From positions 1,729,501 through 1,793,500 of the forward strand of contig NZ_CP087176.1 of the NCBI RefSeq assembly GCF_024748695.1: 64,000 nucleotides of DNA. Reading direction: 5' to 3'. Below the pieces are notes generated by a model. It was not told the origin of the DNA. It ran no database searches and was given only the letters and a program-made list of their open reading frames with translations. The position numbers and the translations under genes are program-made. This DNA is from Pseudomonas sp. B21-040 (lineage in GTDB: Bacteria; Pseudomonadota; Gammaproteobacteria; Pseudomonadales; Pseudomonadaceae). This document shows positions 18,828 to 27,442 of this stretch, piece by piece; position 1 is the first letter of the stretch, and every line of letters starts with the position of its first letter.

Positions 18828-19457
18828 ATGAATACGATGTTCCGTCACCTGATTCGCGGCGCTTCGGCCCTGACACTGATCACATTGTTCACCACAGGCC
18901 TGGCCCAGGCCGCCGACGCGCCGGGATTGCGTATCGGTGTTCGTGGCGAAATCACCGGGGTCAGCCCTGAAGTGTTGAAGGTTCACGTCAACAGCGGCGA
19001 AAACGTCGTGATCAACCTGACCCCGGATACCAAAGTCCGCGCTGTCACGTTGGCCAATATCGACGACATCAAACCGGGCAGCTACATCGGCTCGGCGGCT
19101 ATTCCTCAGGAGGATGGCACTCTCAAGGCGTTGGAAGTCCATGTCTTCCCACCGGAACTGGCGGGTAGCGGCGACGGGCATCGACCGTTCGACCTGGTCA
19201 AGGGCAGCAGCATGACCAACGGCAGCGTCGGCGATCTGGTGGTCAGCAACGGCCGGGTCTTGACGGTCAACTACAAGGGCGGCCAGCAGAAGATTCTGGT
19301 GCCGGAGGACGTGCCGATTGTGAACCTGATGCCGGGGGATCGCAGCTTGTTGAAAGTGGGGGTGAAGATCGTGACATTTGTGACACAGAGTGCGGACGGG
19401 ACGCTGACGGCTCAGTCGATTTCTGCGGGTAAGGAGGGTGTGACGCCGCCGATGTAA
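18828..19457 (+). CDS. Exported protein, DUF5666-like beta domain repeats
   Basis: The 209-residue protein has a clear signal peptide (cleavage after about residue 29, GLAQA). The rest consists of beta-rich stretches such as RGEITGVSPEVLKVHVNSG and LTPDTKVRAVTLANIDDIKPG, which resemble DUF5666-type 'NDxTKF' OB-like repeats. It is probably periplasmic. I cannot assign a function. It is transcribed divergently from the MFS gene across a 234-base gap. Confidence 0.7.
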   Translation: MNTMFRHLIRGASALTLITLFTTGLAQAADAPGLRIGVRGEITGVSPEVLKVHVNSGENVVINLTPDTKVRAVTLANIDDIKPGSYIGSAAIPQEDGTLKALEVHVFPPELAGSGDGHRPFDLVKGSSMTNGSVGDLVVSNGRVLTVNYKGGQQKILVPEDVPIVNLMPGDRSLLKVGVKIVTFVTQSADGTLTAQSISAGKEGVTPPM

Positions 19458-19474
19458 GGGCTTGGCGAAATCCT

Positions 19475-19563
19475 TGTGGGAGCGGGCTTGCCCGCGAAGA
19501 AGGCGCTACATTCAGCATTGATGTGACTGATAAACCGCCATCGCGGGCAAGCCCGCTCCCACA
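19475..19563. repeat. REPIN (inverted REP pair)
   Basis: Perfect 23-base arms (TGTGGGAGCGGGCTTGCCCG core at 19475-19497 and its complement at 19541-19563) face each other across about 43 bases. It lies in the convergent gap between an exported-protein gene and sbp. Confidence 0.9.
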
Positions 19564-19606
19564 GGATTGACGTCGTACAAGGAAACTGTAACCGCTGAAA
19601 CCCACA

Positions 19607-19636
19607 AAAAAGGCGACCTGCAAAGGTCGCCTTTTT
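19607..19636. terminator. Bidirectional terminator, sbp and exported-protein gene
   Basis: A 13-base-pair stem (A-tract plus GGCGACCT and its complement) with A-rich and T-rich sides acts in either direction. It ends 17 bases past the sbp stop on the minus strand. Confidence 0.85.
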
Positions 19637-19652
19637 CATGGCCGCTCAGCGA

Positions 19653-20651
19653 TTACTGACCGGTGTAAATCTGATCGAAAATCCCGCCATCATTGAAGTG
19701 AGTCTTCTGCACGGTGCGCCAGTCACCGAAGGTCTTCTCCACCGACAGGAAGTCCACTTTCGGGAAGCGATCGGTGTACTTGGCCAGCACCGCCGGGTCA
19801 CGCGGGCGCAGGTAATTGGCTGCCGCAATTTCCTGGCCTTCCGGCGACCACAGGTACTTCAGGTATTCCTCGGCGGCGGCACGGGTGCCTTTCTTGTCGA
19901 CGGTTTTGTCGACCACCGACACCGGTGGCTCGGCTTCGGCGGAAACGCTTGGGTAGATCACTTCAAACTGGTCGCGACCAAACTCGCGGGCAATCATTTC
20001 CGCTTCGTTCTCGAAGGTCACCAGGACGTCGCCGATCTGGTTGGTCATGAACGTTGTGGTAGCGGCACGACCGCCGGTGTCCAGCACCGGTGCTTGCTTG
20101 AACAGCTTGCCGACAAACTCCTTGGCCTTGTTCTTGTCACCGCCGTTCTTCAGCACATAACCCCAGGCGGACAAGTAGGTGTAGCGGCCATTGCCCGAGG
20201 TTTTCGGGTTGGGCACGATCACCTGAACGCCGTCCTTGAGCAGGTCAGGCCAGTCTTTCAGGGCTTTCGGGTTGCCTTTACGGACGATGAACACCGTGGC
20301 GGAAGTAAACGGCGCACTGTTGTTCGGCAGGCGCGTGACCCAGTTCTCCGGCACCAGTTTGCCGTTGTCTGCCAGGGCGTTGATGTCGGTGGCCATGTTC
20401 ATGGTGATGACATCAGCCGGCAAGCCGTCGATGACTGAGCGCGCTTGTTTGCTGGAGCCGCCGAAGGACATTTGCAGGGTGATGTTTTCGTTGTGTTCGG
20501 CTTGCCAGTGTTTCTGGAAGGCAGTGTTGTAGTCCTTGTAGAAATCGCGCATCACGTCGTAAGAAACGTTGAGCAGGGTCGGTGCGGCCTGGGCCATGCT
20601 GGTCAGTGCCAGGCCAGCGGCCAGAAGTGAGGCGCCAAAGAGTTTTTTCAC
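19653..20651 (-). CDS. sbp: Sulfate/thiosulfate ABC transporter binding protein
   Basis: The 332-residue periplasmic binding protein has a signal peptide (about 1-22) and the Sbp/CysP signature pattern (LLNVSYDVMRDFYKDYN; MSFGGSSKQARSVIDGL; NPKTSGNGRYTYLSAWGY). The start is GTG with an AAGGACTG ribosome site. It binds sulfate for the CysTWA permease, but no permease genes are adjacent, so it must serve one encoded elsewhere. A weak possibility is a paralogue for thiosulfate or molybdate. Confidence 0.93.
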   Translation of the reverse strand: MKKLFGASLLAAGLALTSMAQAAPTLLNVSYDVMRDFYKDYNTAFQKHWQAEHNENITLQMSFGGSSKQARSVIDGLPADVITMNMATDINALADNGKLVPENWVTRLPNNSAPFTSATVFIVRKGNPKALKDWPDLLKDGVQVIVPNPKTSGNGRYTYLSAWGYVLKNGGDKNKAKEFVGKLFKQAPVLDTGGRAATTTFMTNQIGDVLVTFENEAEMIAREFGRDQFEVIYPSVSAEAEPPVSVVDKTVDKKGTRAAAEEYLKYLWSPEGQEIAAANYLRPRDPAVLAKYTDRFPKVDFLSVEKTFGDWRTVQKTHFNDGGIFDQIYTGQ

Positions 20652-20742
20652 TGCGCAGTCCTTGTTCTATTTAAATTGAGGCAATTTGCCAGCGACTATA
20701 ACTGGGCTCGCATAGAGCCTTAAAGATTAAAAAGCTCTTTGC

Positions 20743-21567
20743 TTATTCCTGTTTTTTGAACAGCGCATTGCCGCAGCGAGAGCAGAACGATGCTTCCTGT
20801 TCATGGTTGTCTTTGGTACACACCGGGCAATCGTGATGCAACTGGCCACCGCGCATGGCCGTGGCCAGTTCGGCGGTGAAGATCCCGGTGGGTACGGCGA
20901 TGATCGAGTAACCGGTGATCATCACCATCGACGAAATCACCTGGCCCAACGCGGTCTTGGGCACGATGTCACCATAGCCGACGGTGGTCAGCGTCACGAT
21001 CGCCCAGTAGATGCCTTTGGGAATGCTGGTGAAGCCATGTTGCGGGCCTTCAACCACATACATCAGGGTGCCGAACACCGTGACCAGGGTGCAGACGCTG
21101 AGGAGGAACACGAGGATTTTCTGCTTGCTGCCGCGCAGGGCATCGAGCAAGTAATGGGCTTGCTTGAGGTAGGGACCGAGCTTGAGCACGCGGAAGATGC
21201 GCAGCATCCGGATCACCCGAATGATCAGCAAGTACTGGGCGTCGCTGTAATACAGCGCGAGGATGCCCGGCACGATGGCCAGCAGATCCACCAGGCCGTA
21301 AAAACTGAACGCGTAACGCATGGGTTTGGGCGAGCAATACAGGCGCAGGAAGTACTCGCCCAGGAAAATCACCGTGAAGCCCCACTCGATGGCCGCCAGC
21401 AGGCCGGCGTAGTTCTGATGAACGTCATCGATGCTGTCGAGGATCACCACCACCAAGCTGGCGAAAATAATCAGCAGCAGGCTTGAGTCGAAGCGCCGTC
21501 CGGCGACGGTGTCGGTCTGGAAAATAATCACGTAAAGGCGATTGCGCCACGTGTCGTTGCTGTTCAT
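20743..21567 (-). CDS. Voltage-gated-type K+ channel with C-terminal zinc ribbon
   Basis: The 274-residue protein has six membrane segments. The fourth carries regularly spaced arginines (RVIRMLRIFRVLK, about 117-129), as in a voltage sensor. The pore loop has the K+ selectivity filter TTVGYGD (194-200). The C-terminus carries two CXXC pairs (Cys247/250 and Cys262/265), a small zinc-ribbon-like end. It should form a tetrameric K+ channel in the inner membrane; Kch-like bacterial Kv channels have the same length and order. The gene lies 21 bases after the urea transporter and may be co-transcribed with it. Confidence 0.9.
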   Translation of the reverse strand: MNSNDTWRNRLYVIIFQTDTVAGRRFDSSLLLIIFASLVVVILDSIDDVHQNYAGLLAAIEWGFTVIFLGEYFLRLYCSPKPMRYAFSFYGLVDLLAIVPGILALYYSDAQYLLIIRVIRMLRIFRVLKLGPYLKQAHYLLDALRGSKQKILVFLLSVCTLVTVFGTLMYVVEGPQHGFTSIPKGIYWAIVTLTTVGYGDIVPKTALGQVISSMVMITGYSIIAVPTGIFTAELATAMRGGQLHHDCPVCTKDNHEQEASFCSRCGNALFKKQE

Positions 21568-21588
21568 TCAAATCGCCTTGGCCGCTAA

Positions 21589-22503
21589 TCAGCGCAGCCT
21601 AGGTTGATTCTCCCCGGGAACGCAAGGCGCGCTTTCGACCGTGGCTTTGCCGAGCATCTGCACAACCGTGCGGATCAACCAGCCTGCGAGAATGAACGGC
21701 GCGGTCAGCGTGGGCAGGCCGATGGCGGCAAACACCGGCGTCAGTAACAGCGCCAGGCCGATGCCCACCAACGGCAGCCACGGTTGGCGACGCTGTGAGC
21801 TGAAGGCGAGGGCGGCGAGTACGGCGTTATAGCTCCCGAGACCGAGCAATGCGCTGTAGAAGTCGTGGTGCAACATACTCCAGCCCATGCCCGCGACAGA
21901 CGCCAACAACGCCCAGCAGAATGCACGGCGATCTGCGATCAGCAAACCGACGGCAATCATCGCACCGGCCAGTGGATGGCCGAGGAACATCACCTGACCC
22001 ACGCCTTTGAAGGGGGCGGCGAGCATGTTCAGCGTGTTGATTTCGATCAAATGCGCCGTTGTCGAGGGCGTGGCGAAGCACAGCAGCAACCAGCCCAGCC
22101 CGACGAAGGGCGCCGTGTAGGCCGGCAGGCATTGGCTGACCCGGACGCGCTTGAGCCACTGCTGGGTGATCATCGCGCTCAGACCGCCGGCGGCCAGAAT
22201 TAGCGGTGGCATCATCGCCGACCAAGGGAAATACAAACTCAGCAACAGACCGAGCAGAACGCCGTTGTAGCTGAACAACCCGGCCTGACGATCAGCCTTG
22301 GCATAGTTGCGGCGTTGCGCAGTGAGCAAACCGGCGACACCGCCCAGCAGCGCACCGCCGAGCAACGTCGGCGCGGTAAACAGAATCGCCAACAGGCACA
22401 GCAGGCCGCACAGCGGATTGCGCTGGAGGAAGATCTGACTGAAGCCGTTGAGCAACGCTTCGGCCCAGTCGGGACAGTGGGTGTTGAAATGGTGGGCAGG
22501 CAT
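21589..22503 (-). CDS. Urea transporter (UT family)
   Basis: The 304-residue protein is highly hydrophobic with the internal two-fold repeat of the urea transporter family (QIFLQRNPLCGLLCL... and GQVMFLGHPLAGAMIAVGLL...) and the LFSYNGVLLGL and LGSYNAVLAAL segments that line the urea pore. It allows passive urea movement through the inner membrane. No urease genes are in the window. The adjoining K+ channel gene follows closely. Confidence 0.85.
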   Translation of the reverse strand: MPAHHFNTHCPDWAEALLNGFSQIFLQRNPLCGLLCLLAILFTAPTLLGGALLGGVAGLLTAQRRNYAKADRQAGLFSYNGVLLGLLLSLYFPWSAMMPPLILAAGGLSAMITQQWLKRVRVSQCLPAYTAPFVGLGWLLLCFATPSTTAHLIEINTLNMLAAPFKGVGQVMFLGHPLAGAMIAVGLLIADRRAFCWALLASVAGMGWSMLHHDFYSALLGLGSYNAVLAALAFSSQRRQPWLPLVGIGLALLLTPVFAAIGLPTLTAPFILAGWLIRTVVQMLGKATVESAPCVPGENQPRLR

Positions 22504-22538
22504 TTTAGTTCAGTGTGTCAGTGGGACCGTGTCGCCTG

Positions 22539-22604
22539 CATCGCGAGCAAGCTCGGCTCCTACAGGTCCTCAACGAACCGTAGGAGCCGAGCTTGCTCGC
22601 GATG
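22539..22604. repeat. REPIN (GAGCAAGCTCGGCTCC type)
   Basis: Two 25-base complementary arms (around 22539-22563 and 22580-22604) are separated by only 16 bases. They carry the GCTTGCTCGCGAT variant. The palindrome lies between the urea transporter start and the pyk stop. Confidence 0.9.
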
Positions 22605-22618
22605 AGGCCGGATAGGCG

Positions 22619-24034
22619 CTAAATCAATGTCTCGATACGCAGTGAGTTAGTCGATCCCGGCTGCCCAAACGGCACACCTGCCGTGATCAATAATGTATCG
22701 CCACGCTTGGCCATGCCCTGTGCCTGGGCGATTTCCAGCGCCGTCGAGCACACTTCATCCACTTGCCGCAGTCGGTCATTGACCACCGAATGCACGCCCC
22801 ACGCCACGGTCAAGCGGCGCGCGGTTTGCAGGTTCGGTGTCAGGTTGAGGATCGGCACCGTCGGCCGTTCCCGCGCCGCACGCAAGCTCGAGGTGCCGGA
22901 CTCGCTGTAGTTCACCAGCACGGCCACCGGCAGCACGTTGCTGATGCGACGAATCGCGCAGCTGATCGCATCGGACACCGTCGCCTCGGCTTTCGGTCGG
23001 CTCACGTCAAGTTGTGCCTGATAGTCCGGGCCGTTTTCCACCTGGCGGATGATCTTGCTCATCATCTGCACGGCTTCCAGCGGGTACTCGCCGGAGGCGG
23101 TTTCCGCCGACAGCATCACCGCATCCGCACCTTCGGCCACGGCGTTGGCCACGTCGGTAACCTCGGCCCGGGTCGGGGCCGGGGAGAAGCGCATCGACTC
23201 CAGCATCTGCGTGGCCACCACCACCGGTTTGCCTAGCTCGCGGCAGAGGGTGATGATGTTTTTCTGAATCTGCGGCACGCTTTCGGCGGGCACTTCCACG
23301 CCGAGGTCGCCACGCGCCACCATGATCGCGTCGCTCAACTCGGCGATTTCCCGCAGTTGCGTCACGGCCGATGGCTTCTCGATCTTGGCCATCAAAAAGG
23401 CCTTGTCGCCGATCAGTTCGCGGGCTTCGCGAATGTCTTGCGGACGTTGCACAAACGATAGCGCGACCCAGTCCACACCCAACTCCAGACCGAAGCTCAA
23501 GTCGCGGCGATCCTTGGCGGTCAGCGGGCTTAGGTCCAGCACCGCTTGCGGCACGTTCACGCCTTTGCGGTCCGACAGTTCGCCGCCATTCAACACGGTG
23601 GTGTCGATGGCGTCGGAGTACTTGGTGACCACTCGCAAACGCAGCTTGCCGTCGTCCAGCAGCAAGTCCATGCCCGGCTCCAGCGCCGCGATGATTTCCG
23701 GGTGAGGCAGATTAACGCGGCGCTCGTTCCCTGGCGTCGGGTCCAGGTCCAGTCGCAGGGCCTGACCGCGATGCAGTTGCACCTTGCCCTCGGCAAACTT
23801 GCCGACCCGCAGTTTCGGGCCTTGCAGGTCCATCAGAATACCCAGCGGATAATTAAGCTGGCGCTCGACTTCACGAATCCACTGGTAGCGCTGTGCGTGG
23901 TCGGCGTGATCGCCGTGGCTGAAGTTCAGGCGGAAAATGTTGACCCCGGCCTGCACCAGTTCGCGAATGTCGTCGATCCCGTCGGTGGCGGGGCCGAGGG
24001 TGGCGAGGATTTTAACCTTCTTGTCAGGCGTCAT
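22619..24034 (-). CDS. pyk: Pyruvate kinase
   Basis: The 471-residue enzyme shows pyruvate kinase features: N-terminal KILATLGPAT, the active-site lysine segment FLMAKIEKPSAV, MVARGDLGVEVP and GADAVMLSAETASGEYP. It converts PEP and ADP to pyruvate and ATP in the cytoplasm. It is the last gene of the glyoxylate block and overlaps the glycerate kinase stop by 11 bases. This fits its metabolic place: the kinase makes 2-phosphoglycerate, enolase makes PEP, and this enzyme finishes. Confidence 0.96.
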   Translation of the reverse strand: MTPDKKVKILATLGPATDGIDDIRELVQAGVNIFRLNFSHGDHADHAQRYQWIREVERQLNYPLGILMDLQGPKLRVGKFAEGKVQLHRGQALRLDLDPTPGNERRVNLPHPEIIAALEPGMDLLLDDGKLRLRVVTKYSDAIDTTVLNGGELSDRKGVNVPQAVLDLSPLTAKDRRDLSFGLELGVDWVALSFVQRPQDIREARELIGDKAFLMAKIEKPSAVTQLREIAELSDAIMVARGDLGVEVPAESVPQIQKNIITLCRELGKPVVVATQMLESMRFSPAPTRAEVTDVANAVAEGADAVMLSAETASGEYPLEAVQMMSKIIRQVENGPDYQAQLDVSRPKAEATVSDAISCAIRRISNVLPVAVLVNYSESGTSSLRAARERPTVPILNLTPNLQTARRLTVAWGVHSVVNDRLRQVDEVCSTALEIAQAQGMAKRGDTLLITAGVPFGQPGSTNSLRIETLI

Positions 24035-25304
24035 TTTTTGGGTTCTCGAGAATCAGGATGGCGCGGAAGTCGTTGACGTTGGTGCGGGTCGGCTCAGTGA
24101 CGATCAGGGCGTCCAGTGCCTCGAAATAACCGTAGCCATTGTTGTTGTCCAACTCGTCGCTGGCGCTCAGGCCCAGCGCCGTGGCACGGGCGTAGCTGTC
24201 CGGGGTCATGAGGGCGCCGGCGTTGTCTTCGGAGCCATCGATGCCGTCGGTGTCACCGGCCAGGGCATACACACCGGGCAGGCCTTTGAGGCTGTCGGTC
24301 AGGCTCAGCAGGAATTCGGCGTTGCGCCCGCCACGGCCATTGCCGCGCACGGTCACGGTGGTTTCACCGCCCGACAAAATCACACATGGCGCCGCCAGTG
24401 GCTGGCCGTGCAGGACCACTTGCCGCGCAATGCCGGCGTGAACCTTGGCCACTTCACGGGATTCGCCTTCCAGATCACCGAGGATCAGCGGGCTGAAACC
24501 GGCCTGCCGCGCTTTCACGGCGGCCGCTTCAAGCGATTGCTGTGGGCGGGCGATCAACTGGAAGTGGCTGCGGGCCAGGCTCGGGTCGCCGGGTTTGACC
24601 GTCTCCGATTCCGGGCTTTGCAGCCAGTTGCGCACAGAGACCGAAACGTCAATGTCGTAGCGCTTGAGGATCGCCAGTGCTTCGGCAGAGGTACTTGGGT
24701 CGGCCACGGTCGGACCGGAGGCGATGACCGTGGCGAGGTCGCCCGGTACATCGGAAATCGCATAGGTATAAACAGTGGCAGGCCAGCAGGCTTTGCCGAG
24801 ACGGCCACCCTTGATCGCCGAGAGGTGCTTGCGCACGCAGTTCATCTCGCCGATGGTCGCGCCGGATTTGAGCAGGGCTTTGTTGATTGATTGCTTGTCG
24901 ACGAGGGTGATGCCGGCCGCCGGCAATGCCAGCAGGGCAGAGCCGCCGCCCGAAAGCAGGAAGATCACGCGGTCGTCTTCGGTCAGGTTGCTGACCAGTT
25001 CAAAGACCCGTTTGGCAACGGCCTGACCGGCAGCGTCCGGCACTGGGTGGGCCGCTTCGACCACTTCGATTTTTTCGCACGGGGCACCGTGACCGTAACG
25101 GGTCACCACCAGACCGCAGACTTCACCCTGCCAGCAACGCTCGACCACCTGGGCCATGGCGGCCGCAGCTTTGCCGGCGCCGATGACGATCACCCGACCG
25201 CTACGGTCTTTGGGCAAATGGGCTTCGAGGACTTGCTGTGGGTGGGCGGCGTCGATGGCTGTGGCAAACAGCTCGCGCAGGAATTGTTGCGGATCGACCG
25301 ACAT
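24024..25304 (-). CDS. ttuD: Glycerate 2-kinase / hydroxypyruvate reductase (MOFRL family)
   Basis: The 426-residue protein belongs to the GckA/TtuD (MOFRL) family: N-terminal DUF4147 domain with VIGAGKAAAAMAQ and LLSGGGSALL, and a C-terminal MOFRL domain with GGRNAEFLLSL and ALAGDTDGIDGSEDNAGA. Such enzymes phosphorylate D-glycerate to 2-phosphoglycerate, although older annotations call them hydroxypyruvate reductase. The position after tartronate semialdehyde reductase supports the kinase role. Confidence 0.92.
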   Translation of the reverse strand: MSVDPQQFLRELFATAIDAAHPQQVLEAHLPKDRSGRVIVIGAGKAAAAMAQVVERCWQGEVCGLVVTRYGHGAPCEKIEVVEAAHPVPDAAGQAVAKRVFELVSNLTEDDRVIFLLSGGGSALLALPAAGITLVDKQSINKALLKSGATIGEMNCVRKHLSAIKGGRLGKACWPATVYTYAISDVPGDLATVIASGPTVADPSTSAEALAILKRYDIDVSVSVRNWLQSPESETVKPGDPSLARSHFQLIARPQQSLEAAAVKARQAGFSPLILGDLEGESREVAKVHAGIARQVVLHGQPLAAPCVILSGGETTVTVRGNGRGGRNAEFLLSLTDSLKGLPGVYALAGDTDGIDGSEDNAGALMTPDSYARATALGLSASDELDNNNGYGYFEALDALIVTEPTRTNVNDFRAILILENPKNDA

Positions 25305-25354
25305 GGCGGGCTCCCGGAATTCTTGTTATTGGGGTTATCGAACGTGCACGATCC

Positions 25355-25445
25355 CTGTAGGAGCAAGGCTTGCCCGCGATGCAGACGCTGAGGTGTTTCT
25401 GCTGCACCGAGGCGATTCCATCGCGGGCAAGCCTTGCTCCTACAG
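25355..25445. repeat. REPIN (GTAGGAGCAAGGCTTGCC type)
   Basis: Perfect 26-base arms (25355-25380 and 25420-25445) face each other. It fills the gap between ttuD and glxR within the operon. Confidence 0.92.
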
Positions 25446-25476
25446 AGGGCCAGTCAGGCCCTCTGTAGCGCAGGGC

Positions 25477-26366
25477 TTACTTATCGCGAATCGAGAAATT
25501 CGCCATGTGCTCCAGGCCCTTGATCAGCGCCGAGTGGTCCCAATTGCTGCCACCAATGGCTGCGCAGGTGCTGAACACTTGCTGGGTGTTGGCGGTGTTC
25601 GGCAGGTTGATGTTCAGTTCCTTGGCCCTTGCAGGGCCAGGTTCAGGTCCTTCTGGTGCAGGCTGATGCGGAAACCCGGATCGAAGGTGCCTTTGATCAT
25701 GCGCTCGCCGTGTACTTCGAGGATCTTCGAGGAGGCGAAACCGCCCATCAGTGCTTCACGCACCTTGGCTGGATCAGCACCGTTCTTCGAAGCGAACAGC
25801 AGGGCTTCAGCCACCGCCTGAATGTTCAGCGCCACGATGATCTGGTTCGCCACTTTCGCGGTTTGACCGTCGCCGTTGCCACCGACCAGGGTGATGTTCT
25901 TGCCCATGGCCTGGAACAGCGGCAGGGCGCGTTCGAAAGCATCGGCATCGCCGCCGACCATGATGCTCAGGCTCGCCGCCTTGGCGCCGACTTCACCGCC
26001 GGACACCGGTGCGTCGAGGTACTGGGCGCCTTTTTCATTGATTTTGGCGGCGAAAGCCTTGGTGGCAGTAGGCGAGATCGAGCTCATGTCGATGACGACT
26101 TTGCCTTTGCCAACACCGGCTGCAACGCCGTCGGCGCGGAACAGCACGTCATCGACCTGGGGGGTATCCGGCACCATGACGATGATGAATTCGGCTTCTT
26201 GTGCGACTTCTTTCGGGTTCGCCAGAGCAACGGCGCCGCCAGCAACCAAGTCGGCAGGGGCAGCGTCGTGGTGCGCCGACAGGAACAGGCTGTGGCCGGC
26301 TTTCTGCAGGTTCAACGCCATTGGGTGGCCCATGATGCCGGTGCCGATAAATCCGATTTTAGCCAT
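25477..26366 (-). pseudogene. glxR: Tartronate semialdehyde reductase with one-base frameshift
   Basis: The intact part (25614-26366) reads as a normal beta-hydroxyacid dehydrogenase: NAD(P) motif GFIGTGIMG (5-13), substrate segment DAPVSGGEVGA and catalytic Lys in GQTAKVANQ. After LNLALQG the frame runs into a stop at 25614. In the next frame the family's C-terminus continues without a stop to a TAA at 25477-25479 (it includes AKELNINLPN and SNWDHSALIKGLEHMANF). Restoring one C to the CCC run at 25626-25628 joins both parts into 296 residues, the usual family length. The enzyme reduces tartronate semialdehyde to D-glycerate between gcl/hyi and ttuD. Either a sequencing error in a homopolymer or a real recent mutation explains this; the lack of any other damage favours one of these over an old pseudogene. 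Confidence 0.85.
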
Positions 26367-26419
26367 GAGAAAATCCTCTTGTTTTTGTCTTGCTCAAGCA
26401 AATAGGGGGCGTAGCTTTT

Positions 26420-26506
26420 TGTAGGAGTGAGCCTGCTCGCGATTCAGCCGCTGCGGTACATCAGGTGTACCAAGGTGATTTCATCGCGAGCAGGCTCACT
26501 CCTACA
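26420..26506. repeat. REPIN (GTAGGAGTGAGCCTGCTC type)
   Basis: Arms of about 24 bases (26420-26443 and 26483-26506) are complementary. It fills the gap between glxR and hyi. Confidence 0.9.
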
Positions 26507-26516
26507 GGGATCGGTG

Positions 26517-27299
26517 TCAGATCGCGTTATGGGTTTTCAGCCAGCCCAGGCCCGCTTCAGTGGTGGTCAGCGGCTTGTATTCGCAACCCACCCAACCCTG
26601 ATAACCGATGCGGTCAAGGTGTTCGAACAGGAAGCGGTAGTTGATTTCACCGGTGCCCGGTTCGTTGCGCCCAGGGTTGTCGGCCAACTGGATGTGGTTG
26701 ATTTCGCCCAGGTGCGTGGCCATGGTGCGGGCCAGGTCACCCTCCATGATTTGCATGTGGTAGATGTCGTATTGCAGGAACAGATTGGCGCTGCCGACCT
26801 GTTCGCGAATCGACAGGGCTTGCGCGGTGTTGTTCAGGTAGAAACCCGGGATGTCGCGAGTGTTGATCGCTTCCATCACCAGTTTGATGCCCACCGCTTG
26901 CAGCTTGTCTGCTGCGTATTTGAGGTTGGCGACGAAGGTTTTTTCCACGGTGGCATCGTCCACGCCTTGTGGGCGAATACCGGCCAGGCAGTTGACCTGG
27001 GTGTTGCCCAGCACTTGCGCGTAAGCAATGGCGAGGTCGACACCGGCGCGGAACTCTTCAACCCGATCCGGCAGGCACGCGATACCGCGTTCGCCCTTGG
27101 CCCAGTCACCGGCTGGCAGGTTGAACAGCACTTGGGTCAGACCGTTGGCATCCAGCTTGGCCTTGATCTCGGCGGAGCTGAAGTCATACGGGAACAGGTA
27201 TTCGACACCACTGAAGCCGGCCTTGGCGGCCGCTTCGAAACGGGCAAGAAAATCTTGCTCTGTGAACAGCATGGACAGGTTGGCTGCGAAACGCGGCAT
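26517..27299 (-). CDS. hyi: Hydroxypyruvate isomerase
   Basis: The 260-residue protein is a TIM-barrel sugar isomerase of the Hyi type: N-terminal MPRFAANLSMLF, the metal-ligand segments LVMEAINTRDIPG, LQYDIYHMQIMEGD and HIQLADNPGRNEPGTGEI. It interconverts hydroxypyruvate and tartronate semialdehyde. The ATG at 27299 with its GGAG site was chosen; the in-frame extension to 27395 crosses the adjacent repeat. It lies between gcl and glxR. Confidence 0.93.
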   Translation of the reverse strand: MPRFAANLSMLFTEQDFLARFEAAAKAGFSGVEYLFPYDFSSAEIKAKLDANGLTQVLFNLPAGDWAKGERGIACLPDRVEEFRAGVDLAIAYAQVLGNTQVNCLAGIRPQGVDDATVEKTFVANLKYAADKLQAVGIKLVMEAINTRDIPGFYLNNTAQALSIREQVGSANLFLQYDIYHMQIMEGDLARTMATHLGEINHIQLADNPGRNEPGTGEINYRFLFEHLDRIGYQGWVGCEYKPLTTTEAGLGWLKTHNAI

Positions 27300-27323
27300 G
27301 GTGGTCTCCTGTAAAAATAGTTG

Positions 27324-27430
27324 CCTGTAGCAGCTGCCGAGGCACGAGGCTGCGTTGGGCTGCGAAGCGGCCCCCGAGGGCGGTCCTGCGGACACGCAAC
27401 GCAGCCTCGTGCCTCGGCAGCTGCTACAGG
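27324..27430. repeat. Large palindrome (GTAGCAGCTGCCGAGGC REPIN)
   Basis: Nearly perfect arms of about 34 bases (27324-27357 and 27397-27430) face each other across 39 bases. The arm sequence is a third REP type, distinct from the two upstream. It fills the gap between hyi and gcl. Confidence 0.9.
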
Positions 27431-27442
27431 TATCAGGTCTTC

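Noticed and set aside
25614..26366. glxR as a naturally shorter 250-residue enzyme
   Set aside because: The family C-terminus follows intact in the next frame, so a frameshift is the better reading.
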